Source: Cyanobacterium sp. HL-69
GTDB taxonomy: Bacteria; Cyanobacteriota; Cyanobacteriia; Cyanobacteriales; Cyanobacteriaceae
DNA length: 64,000 nt
Reading direction: 5' to 3'
Assembly: GCA_002813895.1 (NCBI GenBank)
Contig: CP024912.1
Location: 310,001 to 374,000, forward strand
Part shown: piece by piece, positions 35,462 to 45,334 of the stretch
Position numbering within the stretch: position 1 is the first letter of the stretch
Layout of the letters: every line of letters begins with the position of its first letter
The notes under the pieces: generated by a model
Told to the model about the DNA's origin: nothing
The model's database searches: none
What the model saw: the letters and a program-made list of their open reading frames with translations, nothing else
Translations under genes and position numbers: made by a program

Positions 35462-38400
35462 TTAAACCCTATTTATCAATATTGTGACGATCGCTCTTTG
35501 AAGTTGCTCTAGTTGAAGGGGTTTGGTAAGAAAATCGTTCATCCCAACGGATAAACACTGGTTTTGGTCTTCGGGGAGAGCATTGGCAGTAAGGGCAATA
35601 ATATAGGGCTGGGGGCGATCGCCCTTTCTAATTTCTTCGGTGGCTTCAATACCGCCCATATGAGGCATTTGTAAATCCATCAAAATAACGTCATAATCCT
35701 TTTGAGCAACCTTTTGTAAAACCTCTAACCCATTGAGAGCCACATCTGCTTGATAACCCAATTTTTTGAGCATGAGTAGGGCGACTTTTTGATTAACTCG
35801 ATCATCTTCAGCGAGGAGAATTTTAAGCTCGGATTTATCTTTTGTAAGGTTTATAGGCAATAGACTAGAGCTAGGTGGAGACGATGAATCAGGTTGCTGA
35901 TAAATAGGAAGATTAATGGTGAAATAAAAGATTGAGCCGTGGTTAATATCTGGGGATGGACTCCAATTTTCTGGGGGATTTCCGCCGATGTTGCCCTGAC
36001 TTTGTACCCATATTGTGCCTCCCATGAGGTTAATGAGACTTTTAGAAATGGCTAATCCTAGCCCTGTACCGCCATATCTACGGCTGATGGATGTGTCGGC
36101 TTGGGTAAAGGGGGTAAATAATTGTAAAATGCGATCGCCCTTAATACCAATACCAGTATCTTGGATAGAGACAATTAACCCTTGTTGAGAATTATCCCCC
36201 AAAAAATCACTATCAAGCTGAATATTAATTTTAATAAAACCTTCAGAAGTAAACTTAAAAGCATTACTGATTAAATTAAGAAAAACCTGACGAATACGAG
36301 AACTATCCCCCACAAAATCTGAGGCAATAGCATCATCAATGTGATACTGAAAATCAATGTTTTTCTCGGTAATCTGTTTAGAAAAAAGAAGCGTGATAGA
36401 TTTCACCAACTCCCTGAAAGACAAAGGTTCTTGTTCTAAATCTAACTTACCAGATTCAATTTTAGAAAAATCAAGAATGTCATTAATAATAGTCAATAGT
36501 ACCTTGCCACTTTCTTCGATGGTATCTACCAAGTCTTTTTGTTCAGGGGAAAGGGAAGAAAGAGCGAGAAGTTGAGCCACCCCAATGACACCATTCATGG
36601 GGGTTCTAATTTCATGGCTCATATTAGCTAAAAAACTACTTTTGGCAAGGGCGGCAGCTTCCGCATCCTCCTTGGCTTGAGCAAGGGCAAAAGCGATTTG
36701 TTGAGCTTCGGTAATATCCCTTGATACCCCGACTATCATCATAACGTTACCTTGGTCATCGAAAATGGGAGATTTAATAGTAGAAAAAGATCGCTCTACC
36801 CCATCATGACGTATGGATTTTTCTTCAATGATCAAAGATTTTTTTGTGTTGATGACAGTCTGATTATCTTTTATATATTGTGCAGTATATGCAGGATTAT
36901 TGTGAGGGGCATCGATAATGCCTTTTAACTCCTTCAAATCCATATTATAAAAATCTCGGAAAGCTTTATTTCCCCAGATCAATTCCCCAAGGGGGTTTTT
37001 AACTAAAATTATATCGGAGGTGGAGTCGAGGATTTGATGATATTGTTGTTCACTTTCTCGGAGGGCTTCTTCGGCTTCTTTGCGATCGCTTATATCGTGT
37101 ATATATCCATACCATGTGGTGCTACCATCCAACTCTTTTTGGGGAGTCGCATTACCCAATACCCAAATGACCTTATCATCTTGAGGACAAAGTCTATACT
37201 CACAAATCCAAGGATTCATGGTGGCAGCAGATTCTAAAATAGAATCAAATAATTTATTAGTATCATCGGGATGGATTCGTTCAAAAAGTGCATCGGCGCT
37301 GTCGTACACATCAAGGGGTTGTAAACCAGATAAATCAGTAATACCCGAACTCATATAAGGGCAATGGGAAGTGCCATCAGGTTTGAGGGTATATTGATAA
37401 ATCATACCGGGGATATTGTCGGCTATTTTTTCAAGGCGATGTTGAGAGTCAACTTGCTTGGTAATATCTATCATTACTCCTGTCCAAGCTATATCACCAT
37501 TTTTCCTTTTTTCGGGGCGATCGTGGGCTTGTAACCATTTCAATTTACCACTAGGGGTAATAAATCTAAACTCAAACACCATGGCTTTCATGGTTCTCAT
37601 GGACTCCAATGTAATTGCTTCAAATCCTTGAATATCATCAGGATGAATTACTCTAGCAAAGTTTTCCACATCCTTCAAAAGGTCATCAGGGGATAATTCC
37701 AAAATATCTTGTACTGCCTGACTAGCATATTCAAAGTATGGATTACCATTGACAGGTTGTACATAGACATAAATAATACCAGGACAAGAGAGGGCTAATT
37801 GATAAAATTTTTCTTCGCTCTGTCGCAGGGCTATTTCTATTTCTTTGAGTTGGGTAATATTTCTGCCAGAGGAGTGAATTTCGATCAATTCTCCTGACTC
37901 ATCAAAAAATCCTTGGTTAAGCCATTGTGTCCAAATAATATCGCCGCTACTAATCACATTTCTATTTTCAACATAAAATTCTGGATTTTCGGGAGACATT
38001 TTCAGTACCAATGCCATAATTTTATCCATGTCTTCGGGGAAGACTACCTCTGACCATTTTTTACCAACGGTTTCTTGGGGCGAGAGGTTGAGGGTTTCGG
38101 AAAATGAGTTATTACCAAAGATAATGGTACAGTCCGGGTTGGTATTTTTATTGATAAGGTGCGATCTAATTACAAAATCCGTTTGTTGCTCTACTAATTG
38201 CCGATAACGACTTTCATTTTGATTCATGGTTTGCTGAATCTGACTCGCCATGGAGAAAAAAGACCTAGATAATTTTTCTATTTCAGCAATGTTGGTATAG
38301 TTTTTTTGAGGGTATTTAACAATATTTCCTCGGGCAAAATTTTCATTAGCTTTTAATAGTCGTGATAGGGGTTGACTAATTTTTTTTGTGGTAAAAATAC

Positions 38401-39496
38401 TAATAAAAGCAGCACTGATAAAGGTTAAAAAAGAGATGACGAAGGTATTCTCAAGGTTGCGTTGAAGTTCAGCGGTAAAGTCTTGGGTAGGAACAATGGT
38501 AAGAATTGCAAAATTTAAACCATAGTTATCTTGATAAGGAGTTATTTTAACAAAAACCTCTGAATCATAAAGAAAAAGATCCTCTGTTAATTCAGTGAGG
38601 TTATATCCTGCTCCTTGGGATTGATCTATTAATTTTAGGGCAGAATCAACCGTGGTATCTCCTATGTCTGAGGGGGTAATTCTTTGGGCCACTCCTTGTT
38701 CATTAAGGCGAAATGGTGGTTGTCCATGGGAACTAGCTACCAAAGAACCTGATTCATTGAGAATAACTATTTTACCTGCGTTACCGACTCTAATTTGTTG
38801 AAGTATGTCACTGATTTTTGATAGGCTAATGTCTACAGATACTACTCCCACAACTTGATTATCTTCCAATATGGGGGTACTGGCACTGATGTATAAATCA
38901 GAGGGCATTTCTGTCCAATGATAAGGATGAGTCCACACTGCTCTTTTTTGCACTTCGGCTTCTGTAAACCATGGTTCGGAGTTGATATTTGGGATATATT
39001 CTTCTAAATATTCGTCGGTGAGGTTGCCTTGATTGTCGGCTTGGTATCGATAAATGGTATTGATTTCTGGTGAACGAATGATACTAATTTCGTTGTCTAT
39101 TTTGCCATGCCCTGCCCCTACAAATTCTCCGTTGCCATTACCGTAACTAAAGTAGTTAAAGTCGTAGGTTTGTTGTTGTTGCCAAAAGTATGTACCTAGT
39201 TGTTCAAGGTTGTTCGGCTCAAGAAAGCCTGATGTTATTAATCTTTGGTTTAGCTGATTTATTTCTTGGGCTTGTTGAAAGTATTCGTCTAGGGTATTGG
39301 TTACTTTGTCAGAGGTTTTGGTCATCAATTGATTACTTAGGTTATTGATGCTTCTTTGTCCGCTACGGTGTGAAACGTATCCAATGATGCTTACTACTCC
39401 AAAAATTTGACATACAAAGGGGATAATAATAATCCACTGTAGGCGGATTAGTTTACCTTTTTTTTTCCTTTGTGAAGGGTTACGGGGCGATCGCAT
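35462..39496 (-). CDS. Hybrid sensor histidine kinase with Cache, HAMP, four PAS and receiver domains
   Basis: A 1344-aa membrane receptor. Order: membrane helix (about 18-42), large periplasmic Cache-like sensor (about 50-350), second helix (about 353-372), HAMP, four PAS/PAC modules (about 430-930), HisKA with His961 (NMSHEIRTPMNGV), HATPase_c (LISNAFKF, DTGIGI, GTGLGLAISK), and a C-terminal receiver with Asp1274 (VILMDLQMP). Every phosphorelay residue is present. Its external and redox/light-type PAS inputs cannot be identified. No output regulator is adjacent; phosphotransfer to a separate HPt protein is expected. Confidence 0.93.
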   Translation of the reverse strand: MRSPRNPSQRKKKGKLIRLQWIIIIPFVCQIFGVVSIIGYVSHRSGQRSINNLSNQLMTKTSDKVTNTLDEYFQQAQEINQLNQRLITSGFLEPNNLEQLGTYFWQQQQTYDFNYFSYGNGNGEFVGAGHGKIDNEISIIRSPEINTIYRYQADNQGNLTDEYLEEYIPNINSEPWFTEAEVQKRAVWTHPYHWTEMPSDLYISASTPILEDNQVVGVVSVDISLSKISDILQQIRVGNAGKIVILNESGSLVASSHGQPPFRLNEQGVAQRITPSDIGDTTVDSALKLIDQSQGAGYNLTELTEDLFLYDSEVFVKITPYQDNYGLNFAILTIVPTQDFTAELQRNLENTFVISFLTFISAAFISIFTTKKISQPLSRLLKANENFARGNIVKYPQKNYTNIAEIEKLSRSFFSMASQIQQTMNQNESRYRQLVEQQTDFVIRSHLINKNTNPDCTIIFGNNSFSETLNLSPQETVGKKWSEVVFPEDMDKIMALVLKMSPENPEFYVENRNVISSGDIIWTQWLNQGFFDESGELIEIHSSGRNITQLKEIEIALRQSEEKFYQLALSCPGIIYVYVQPVNGNPYFEYASQAVQDILELSPDDLLKDVENFARVIHPDDIQGFEAITLESMRTMKAMVFEFRFITPSGKLKWLQAHDRPEKRKNGDIAWTGVMIDITKQVDSQHRLEKIADNIPGMIYQYTLKPDGTSHCPYMSSGITDLSGLQPLDVYDSADALFERIHPDDTNKLFDSILESAATMNPWICEYRLCPQDDKVIWVLGNATPQKELDGSTTWYGYIHDISDRKEAEEALRESEQQYHQILDSTSDIILVKNPLGELIWGNKAFRDFYNMDLKELKGIIDAPHNNPAYTAQYIKDNQTVINTKKSLIIEEKSIRHDGVERSFSTIKSPIFDDQGNVMMIVGVSRDITEAQQIAFALAQAKEDAEAAALAKSSFLANMSHEIRTPMNGVIGVAQLLALSSLSPEQKDLVDTIEESGKVLLTIINDILDFSKIESGKLDLEQEPLSFRELVKSITLLFSKQITEKNIDFQYHIDDAIASDFVGDSSRIRQVFLNLISNAFKFTSEGFIKINIQLDSDFLGDNSQQGLIVSIQDTGIGIKGDRILQLFTPFTQADTSISRRYGGTGLGLAISKSLINLMGGTIWVQSQGNIGGNPPENWSPSPDINHGSIFYFTINLPIYQQPDSSSPPSSSLLPINLTKDKSELKILLAEDDRVNQKVALLMLKKLGYQADVALNGLEVLQKVAQKDYDVILMDLQMPHMGGIEATEEIRKGDRPQPYIIALTANALPEDQNQCLSVGMNDFLTKPLQLEQLQRAIVTILINRV

Positions 39497-39721
39497 TTTA
39501 GGGCTTACGTTGCAAAGTATTTTTTTCCCATTGTATAGTTAGAAAATGGGAAATATAAATTATTAATTAAAAAATCAATAAATATTAATACAGTTGTTTT
39601 ATCAATCATCCCTAAGTATTCTGAAAACAAAGATTAGTCGGTATCCGAGATTACAAATTAGGTTAGAGATAAAATAAGAAAAGAAAAGATGGCAGTGGCC
39701 CCTATCTAAAACTCATTTGCA

Positions 39722-40147
39722 ATGATACAAAAAATAAAAAAAAGTTTAAATCAAACAAAAATCACTAACTTTTTAGCTATTGGGGGACTATGTGGTTTAT
39801 TACATCTAGGAATACTATACAGTTTAACTTCTATATTAAAAATAAACTACTTAATTTCAACTATGATTGCAATTTTTTTAGTAAATTTTGTTAGTTTTTA
39901 TTTAAATAAAAAGTTAACTTTTAGAACTAGAAAAAAATTATTTTGGCGAGAGTTATGGAAATTTTACAGCGTAATGGCTTCCAGTCACTTTATTAATATA
40001 CTAGGGGTATTTTTTTTGGTAGATATAGCAAAAGTCGGCTATTTATTGGCCAATATTTTTTGTACAGCGATATTAACCCCTTTTAACTACTTCTTTCACC
40101 ACAGTTGGAGTTTTAATAAGAAAAAGAAAAAAAAATCTCGGTCATAG
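39722..40147 (+). CDS. GtrA-like flippase family membrane protein
   Basis: A 141-aa protein with four membrane helices (about 18-38, 45-65, 85-103, 108-126), matching the GtrA family that flips undecaprenyl- or dolichyl-linked sugars or modifies cell-surface glycans. Recognised by FLAIGGLCGLLHLGILY and FVSFYLNKKLTF. It ends in a Lys-rich tail (KKKKKKSRS). No sugar gene is beside it. The 3' end is 3 bases from the converging epimerase-like gene. Confidence 0.82.
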   Translation: MIQKIKKSLNQTKITNFLAIGGLCGLLHLGILYSLTSILKINYLISTMIAIFLVNFVSFYLNKKLTFRTRKKLFWRELWKFYSVMASSHFINILGVFFLVDIAKVGYLLANIFCTAILTPFNYFFHHSWSFNKKKKKKSRS

Positions 40148-40150
40148 ACT

Positions 40151-40918
40151 CTAAAGCGAGGAAGTTGTTTGATAAAATAATTTATCCCAATCTTTGGTTA
40201 TTTCACTATGGGGAAAATCTTCTGGCTTCGAAATCAAATCAAAGGCTTTATTACGGGCATTAGGTGCAGTGAGCGCCGCGATAACAGTGTTTGCCACATC
40301 ACCCCGAGGAATAGAAGTGGGTACACCATCGGGAGGGGAGTTTAAGAAATTATCGTCTTTCCCAACTAATAATTCTCTGCGTCCGTCGGGTTTGTCTAAT
40401 AAGCCTCCTGCTCGAATAATGGTGTAGTCGATGCCTGAGTCAATCAAATATTCTTCTGCTTTACGTTTCCATAATAAGATGTTGCCGTTTCCTAGGCTAT
40501 TGAGGGGATGGTTCGGATTTGTTCCACCCATTGAACCGACTAAAATTATATGTTTGATGCCTACTTCTTTGGCAATGTCGATTTGATTTTTTTGTCCTTG
40601 CCAGTCAACTATTTCGGGTGTCCCATGGTCAGGAAATTCAAATTCTGGTCGTTTTCCTTCTTGGGGAATGTCTTTCATTTGGGGGGTAGCACTGGTAAGA
40701 ATAATTAAGGTTTGACATCCTTCCATGGCTTTTTCTAGGTCGTTTTCGCTCAATATATCTCCGATTAAAAAATCTTTTGTGGTGCCAAAAATTTGTTGTG
40801 CTTTTTCTTGCGATCGCCCGAAACCTATTACTTGAAAATCATTACTTTGGGTTTGCAATTTTTTGACTACTAATGAGCCTGTTCTACCCGTTGCCCCAGT
40901 TACTAAAATTTTAAGCAT
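40151..40918 (-). CDS. NAD(P)-binding epimerase/NmrA-like oxidoreductase
   Basis: A 255-aa atypical short-chain dehydrogenase. The N-terminal ILVTGATGRTGSLVVKKL is the GxxGxxG Rossmann motif of atypical SDRs. IILVGSMGGTNPNHPL and YTIIRAGGLLDKPDG match the NmrA/ycf39-related group; no YxxxK pair is seen in the usual place. Likely an NADP-binding reductase or regulatory protein. Its substrate is unknown. Confidence 0.85.
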   Translation of the reverse strand: MLKILVTGATGRTGSLVVKKLQTQSNDFQVIGFGRSQEKAQQIFGTTKDFLIGDILSENDLEKAMEGCQTLIILTSATPQMKDIPQEGKRPEFEFPDHGTPEIVDWQGQKNQIDIAKEVGIKHIILVGSMGGTNPNHPLNSLGNGNILLWKRKAEEYLIDSGIDYTIIRAGGLLDKPDGRRELLVGKDDNFLNSPPDGVPTSIPRGDVANTVIAALTAPNARNKAFDLISKPEDFPHSEITKDWDKLFYQTTSSL

Positions 40919-40992
40919 TAAATAGATGTTTAACTAAAATTAATTTTTACTTCCAAATTTTTATTGTACTTCAGAAGATTAGTTAGTAGATT

Positions 40993-41103
40993 TTAAGTGA
41001 GATCGTCATGGCTCAAACTTTCTATGGAAAAACCGTGGACATCCTCCATGGGGATAGTTTTCAGCCCAATAGTTGGTAATGGGTTCTGAAAAATTTGCCC
41101 CAT
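40993..41103 (-). CDS. Candidate 36-aa protein downstream of nrtD
   Basis: ATG at 41103 to TAA at 40993, product beginning MGQIFQNPLPTIGLK and ending SIESLSHDDLT. It lies 17 bases after the nrtD stop on the same strand, so it would be read with nrtABCD. The opposite strand also has a short ORF here, so coding is uncertain. No homologue is known to me. Confidence 0.25.
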   Translation of the reverse strand: MGQIFQNPLPTIGLKTIPMEDVHGFSIESLSHDDLT

Positions 41104-41120
41104 CACCTATTCATCAAAAC

Positions 41121-42116
41121 CTAATTAATGGACTCTACACTGTTTGGAGTGGCAGCTGGACGATTAGAAAAGGATTGCCACATGGTTACTCCCACAATAC
41201 TAGCTAAAATAACCCCTGCGATCGCCCCAAATATTTTACCTTTATTACTCGACTCTTCTTCCATCTCAATCTCTTCCGCATCGCTGGGATCTTCAGAATG
41301 AGCATAACGATTATACAAAAAGTCGATGGCTTCGTTGCGTAATTCATAATAACGAGGATCTTCGGTGACACGATCCCGAATGCGAGGGCGATCAAAAGGA
41401 AGTTCCATAATTTCTCCAACTTTAGCACTAGGACCATTGGTCATCATGACGATGCGATCGGCTAAAAATAAGGCTTCATCAATATCATGGGTAATCATTA
41501 ACACCGTCAAACCATTATCAGCCCAAATTTTTAATAATTCTTCCTGTAACTCCTCCTTGGTGATAGCATCTAACGCTCCAAAAGGTTCATCTAAAATTAA
41601 TACTTCTGGTTTGATGGCTAAGGCACGGGCGATCGCCACTCTTTGTTTCATCCCCCCCGAAATTTGTCCTGGTTTTTTGTGGGCAGCCTCCGTTAAACCC
41701 ACCATTTCTAGGTGATGATTAACAATTTCTTTTTTCTCTAAATCTGACTTATGCCCATATACCGTATTCACGGCCAGATAAACATTTTCATAAGCAGTCT
41801 TCCAGGGTAGCAAAGAATAGTTTTGAAACACCATCATGCGGTCTGGTCCTGGTTCGGTGATGGCTTTATCATGGAGAGTTACAGTGCCGCTAGAAGGGCC
41901 ATGGAAACCCGCCACCATATTTAAAAGGGTTGATTTGCCACAGCCAGAATGACCGATTAAACAGATAAATTCACCTTTTTTAACCTGAAGATCTACTCCA
42001 TCTAAAACTACATATTCACCTTTTTCGGTGGGATATACCTTAGAAACGCCACTGATATTTAAAAAAGCCTGATCTTCTTTTGATAATTTAACTTGAGAAT
42101 TTGCCACGGTTTGCAT
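41121..42116 (-). CDS. nrtD: Nitrate ABC transporter ATP-binding protein NrtD, with C-terminal membrane helix
   Basis: ATPase subunit of the nitrate/nitrite uptake system. Walker [10 protein letters not shown] (55-63), signature ISGGMKQR and Walker [13 protein letters not shown] are intact. The ABC domain ends near residue 265, and the protein continues to 331 aa with an acidic stretch and a probable membrane helix at about 295-315 (FGAIAGVILASIVGVTMW). The Synechococcus elongatus NrtD is about 270 aa, so this tail is an extension; some other cyanobacteria may share it. Last gene of nrtABCD. Confidence 0.95.
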   Translation of the reverse strand: MQTVANSQVKLSKEDQAFLNISGVSKVYPTEKGEYVVLDGVDLQVKKGEFICLIGHSGCGKSTLLNMVAGFHGPSSGTVTLHDKAITEPGPDRMMVFQNYSLLPWKTAYENVYLAVNTVYGHKSDLEKKEIVNHHLEMVGLTEAAHKKPGQISGGMKQRVAIARALAIKPEVLILDEPFGALDAITKEELQEELLKIWADNGLTVLMITHDIDEALFLADRIVMMTNGPSAKVGEIMELPFDRPRIRDRVTEDPRYYELRNEAIDFLYNRYAHSEDPSDAEEIEMEEESSNKGKIFGAIAGVILASIVGVTMWQSFSNRPAATPNSVESIN

Positions 42117-42236
42117 TGTCCTTATGCCTAATTTGTTTGTGATAGAAATTTTTATTTATTCAAAATAAGGAAAGAAAAAAATTAATTGTCCATTGTTAGT
42201 TCTTTTGCCTTATTAAGAAAGATCATCATTGAAAAA

Positions 42237-44237
42237 CTATCCTACTGGTTGATCCAAAAGTACCTCCGAGACTCGAAAATCTCGTTTAATACTGAGTCTT
42301 TCAAGATAGCCGAGGGGATCATCAGGATTGAATACCATACCATCAAAGAAGGTTATATTCTGACGACTGGGGGCAGAATCAGGTAAATTTAACTGACGTA
42401 AAGCCTCCCCTAAAAGATCGGGACGGCGCACCCTTTCTAGTACCTCAATCCAGTTGCGAGGGAAGGATATATAACCCCATCTTGCCAACTGGGTTAGTAC
42501 CCATAATCCCTCTGAGCGGGAGGGGTAATTGGCTTGATCGACAAAAAATTGATTGTAACGGAAGAGATTTTCTGGTTCGTCTTCTAGGTTACGGCGATAG
42601 GGCTCTGTAAAACCTGGTTTGAGGTATTCTGGGGATACTCCTAAGTATTCGGGTTTTGCCAGAATTTCTAAAATTTCTTGACGGTTCCGGCGATCATCAC
42701 AATATTCACAGGCTCTGATGAGGGCTTTGATCAGGGCGATGTGGGTGAGGGGATATTTATTTGCCCATTCTTCTTTTACCCCTAATACTTTTTCGGGGTG
42801 TCCTGCCCAGATGTCTAAATCGGTAGCGATGACGTAGCCTTGATCATCTAAGACAGAATGGGTGTTCCATGGTTCTCCTACACAATAACCATCAATATTT
42901 CCTGCCTTCAGGTTTGAGACCATCTGAGCGGGGGGGATAACGGAAAGGGCTACATCTTGGTCGGGATCAATACCTCCAGAGGCTAACCAGTAACGCAACA
43001 TGAGGTTGTGCATGGAGGAGGGGTGAACCATGCCGAAGGTATGAACTGCGTCGGGGGTAGAGGCGATCGCCCTTTGTAAGTCTTCGAGGGTTTTAACTCC
43101 TTGTTGAGCGAATTTTTTACTCAGGGTGATGGAGTTACCATTACGACTTAGTACCATGGCTGTCACCACGGAAACAGGAGTTTTATTCCTTGCCCCAAGG
43201 GTCATACTTAGGGGCATTCCTGCCAACATAGAAGCGGCATCCAAACGGTTTTCGGCTACCCCAGAGCAAACAGTTTTCCAACTTTTCTCACGGCTGAGGG
43301 TAACTTGGCTTAATCCTTCCTCCTCAAAGAAACCTTTTTCCTTGGCAATGATGAGGGGTGCGGAATCGGTGAGGGGCATAAAGCCCAAATTGAGGTTGAT
43401 TTTTTCTAAGCCATTGGCAGCAATGGTAAGAGGACCCACCACAGTTTTGGTTTTGTTGGATCGTTTTTGTTGGTTGAGGAAGTAGACCATGTCGTTACGC
43501 AGGGCGTAGTAACTGGGGTGATTTACCACTTCTAAGCGGTGCCGTGGTCGGGGGATCGGTACTTCTAAAATCTGCCCGATATGGGCCTCTGGACCTGTGG
43601 TGAGCATCACTACCCGATCTGATAATAATAGGGCTTCATCCACATCGTGAGTCACCATGATGGTAGTAACGTGGTTCTGCTCGACGATTTCCATTAACCT
43701 TTCTTGTAAGTTTCCTCTGGTGAGGGCATCTAATGCTCCAAAAGGTTCGTCTAGTAGTAATACTTTGGGTTTGATGGCTAAGGCACGGGCGATCGCAACG
43801 CGCTGTTTCATACCCCCCGATAGTTGACCAGGTTTTTTGTTGGCGGCATGGCGTAAACCCACCATGGTAATAGCTTGATTGACTACGGCTTTTTTCTCCG
43901 CGGGGGATAAATCTTTCATCACTTCATTAACTGCCAAGGCGATATTTTGCCTTACGCTCAACCATGGCAGGAGGGAATAGTTTTGAAAGACTACCATGCG
44001 ATCGGGTCCTGGTCCTTGAATCTGTCTTCCCTCAAGGATTACTCCGCCATTACTAGGCAAGTCTAACCCTGATACCATATTTAAAAGGGTGGATTTACCG
44101 CACCCAGAGTGTCCGATGAGAGAGATAAATTCCCCTTTTTTGATTTTTAAATCAATATTCTTGAGGGCGATATATTGACCGCCATCGGGGAGGGGGAATA
44201 CTTTGTCTAGTTGATCAATTTCTATAAATGAAGACAT
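42237..44237 (-). CDS. nrtC: Nitrate ABC transporter NrtC: ATPase fused to a substrate-binding regulatory domain
   Basis: A 666-aa protein: an N-terminal ABC ATPase ([28 protein letters not shown]; residues 1-270) fused to an NrtA-like solute-binding domain (about 285-666; [20 protein letters not shown]). The C-terminal domain is known to mediate ammonium-promoted inhibition of transport. The ATG at 44237 is chosen, because the family starts with MxxFxEIDxLDKVF; an extension of 38 residues upstream is of low-complexity repeat origin. It overlaps no gene and lies 153 bases after nrtB. Confidence 0.95.
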   Translation of the reverse strand: MSSFIEIDQLDKVFPLPDGGQYIALKNIDLKIKKGEFISLIGHSGCGKSTLLNMVSGLDLPSNGGVILEGRQIQGPGPDRMVVFQNYSLLPWLSVRQNIALAVNEVMKDLSPAEKKAVVNQAITMVGLRHAANKKPGQLSGGMKQRVAIARALAIKPKVLLLDEPFGALDALTRGNLQERLMEIVEQNHVTTIMVTHDVDEALLLSDRVVMLTTGPEAHIGQILEVPIPRPRHRLEVVNHPSYYALRNDMVYFLNQQKRSNKTKTVVGPLTIAANGLEKINLNLGFMPLTDSAPLIIAKEKGFFEEEGLSQVTLSREKSWKTVCSGVAENRLDAASMLAGMPLSMTLGARNKTPVSVVTAMVLSRNGNSITLSKKFAQQGVKTLEDLQRAIASTPDAVHTFGMVHPSSMHNLMLRYWLASGGIDPDQDVALSVIPPAQMVSNLKAGNIDGYCVGEPWNTHSVLDDQGYVIATDLDIWAGHPEKVLGVKEEWANKYPLTHIALIKALIRACEYCDDRRNRQEILEILAKPEYLGVSPEYLKPGFTEPYRRNLEDEPENLFRYNQFFVDQANYPSRSEGLWVLTQLARWGYISFPRNWIEVLERVRRPDLLGEALRQLNLPDSAPSRQNITFFDGMVFNPDDPLGYLERLSIKRDFRVSEVLLDQPVG

Positions 44238-44390
44238 GGTGATAATGGATAATGGATAATGGATAATTGAGAATTGATAATAAAAACTTTTATATGCAGT
44301 GGAGAAATTTAAAACAGAGAGCCGTTGATTGATTGATTGATTAATTATCATTTAACTATTCCCCGTTCCCTGTTCCCCATTCCCTAAATT
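44238..44390. repeat. Short tandem repeats between nrtB and nrtC
   Basis: Tandem GGATAAT units (44241-44280; GGATAATGGATAATGGATAA) followed further on by the heptad-like CCCCGTTCCCTGTTCCCCAT run (44360-44379). The latter matches the inside of the 128-bp repeats. Non-coding. Confidence 0.6.
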
Positions 44391-45230
44391 CTATTTTTGT
44401 TCTTCGGCAACCACTAAGGAAGCAATAAAGCTCACGAGGCGATCGAGAAGTAAACCAATGATTCCCACATAGATGAGGGCGATAATGATTTCTGACATAA
44501 AACCGCTATTGTACGCATCCCAGATAAAGAAACCGATACCCACACCACCTACCAACATTTCTGCGGCAATAATTGCTAACCAAGATAAGCCGATGCCGAT
44601 TTTTAAACCAGTAAAAATATAGGGCAGGGTAGAAGGAATAAGAATATTGAAAAAGAATGTGATTTTAGAAAGATGCAACACCCTAGAAACATTACGATAA
44701 TCTTGGGGGATTTGTTGCACTCCTACGGTGGTATTGATAATGATGGGCCAAATTGCAGTGATAAAAATTACAAAAATAGCACTAGGATCAGCCTGACGCA
44801 TGGCGGCGAGGGAAATGGGTAACCATGCAAGGGGGGGGATGGTTCTTAGTACCTGAAATATGGGGTCAAGGGCGGAGTAAAATAATTTGTTACTACCAAT
44901 TAAAATTCCCAAGGCAATACCCACAACGGTGGCGAGGGAAAAACCAATGGCTACTCTCCTTAAACTAGCAAGAATTTGCCAAAATAATCCTTTGTCAACC
45001 CCGCCATTATCAAAGAAGGGATCAATGATATAGGGATCCCAAGTGTCTTGGATTACTTCGATGGGAGTGGGTAACGCCATATCTTCGGGGGATGCTAGGA
45101 TTTGCCAGATAACTAACAGAATAAATAAAGCGACAATAGGGGCAATAATTTTTTGAGGAGATTTGAAAACAGCTTTTAAGACAGAATTGATCGGATTATT
45201 TTTTTTGAGTGAACCTGTTTGAGCAACCAT
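44391..45230 (-). CDS. nrtB: Nitrate ABC transporter permease NrtB
   Basis: A 279-aa integral membrane permease with about six helices and the EAA-like loop (MRQADPSAIFVIFITAIWP and VSRVLHLSKITFF) that contacts the ATPases. It forms the channel of NrtABCD. It starts 104 bases after nrtA on the same strand; an AATTGATAATTGATAA run fills part of the gap. Confidence 0.95.
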   Translation of the reverse strand: MVAQTGSLKKNNPINSVLKAVFKSPQKIIAPIVALFILLVIWQILASPEDMALPTPIEVIQDTWDPYIIDPFFDNGGVDKGLFWQILASLRRVAIGFSLATVVGIALGILIGSNKLFYSALDPIFQVLRTIPPLAWLPISLAAMRQADPSAIFVIFITAIWPIIINTTVGVQQIPQDYRNVSRVLHLSKITFFFNILIPSTLPYIFTGLKIGIGLSWLAIIAAEMLVGGVGIGFFIWDAYNSGFMSEIIIALIYVGIIGLLLDRLVSFIASLVVAEEQK

Positions 45231-45334
45231 GATATTTAATTAATAATTGATAATTGATAATTAATAACAGGGGAGTTTGACTTTCATAAATGTCTTATTA
45301 CTCCCATAAATACCTAACACCTAAAACCTTTTTT

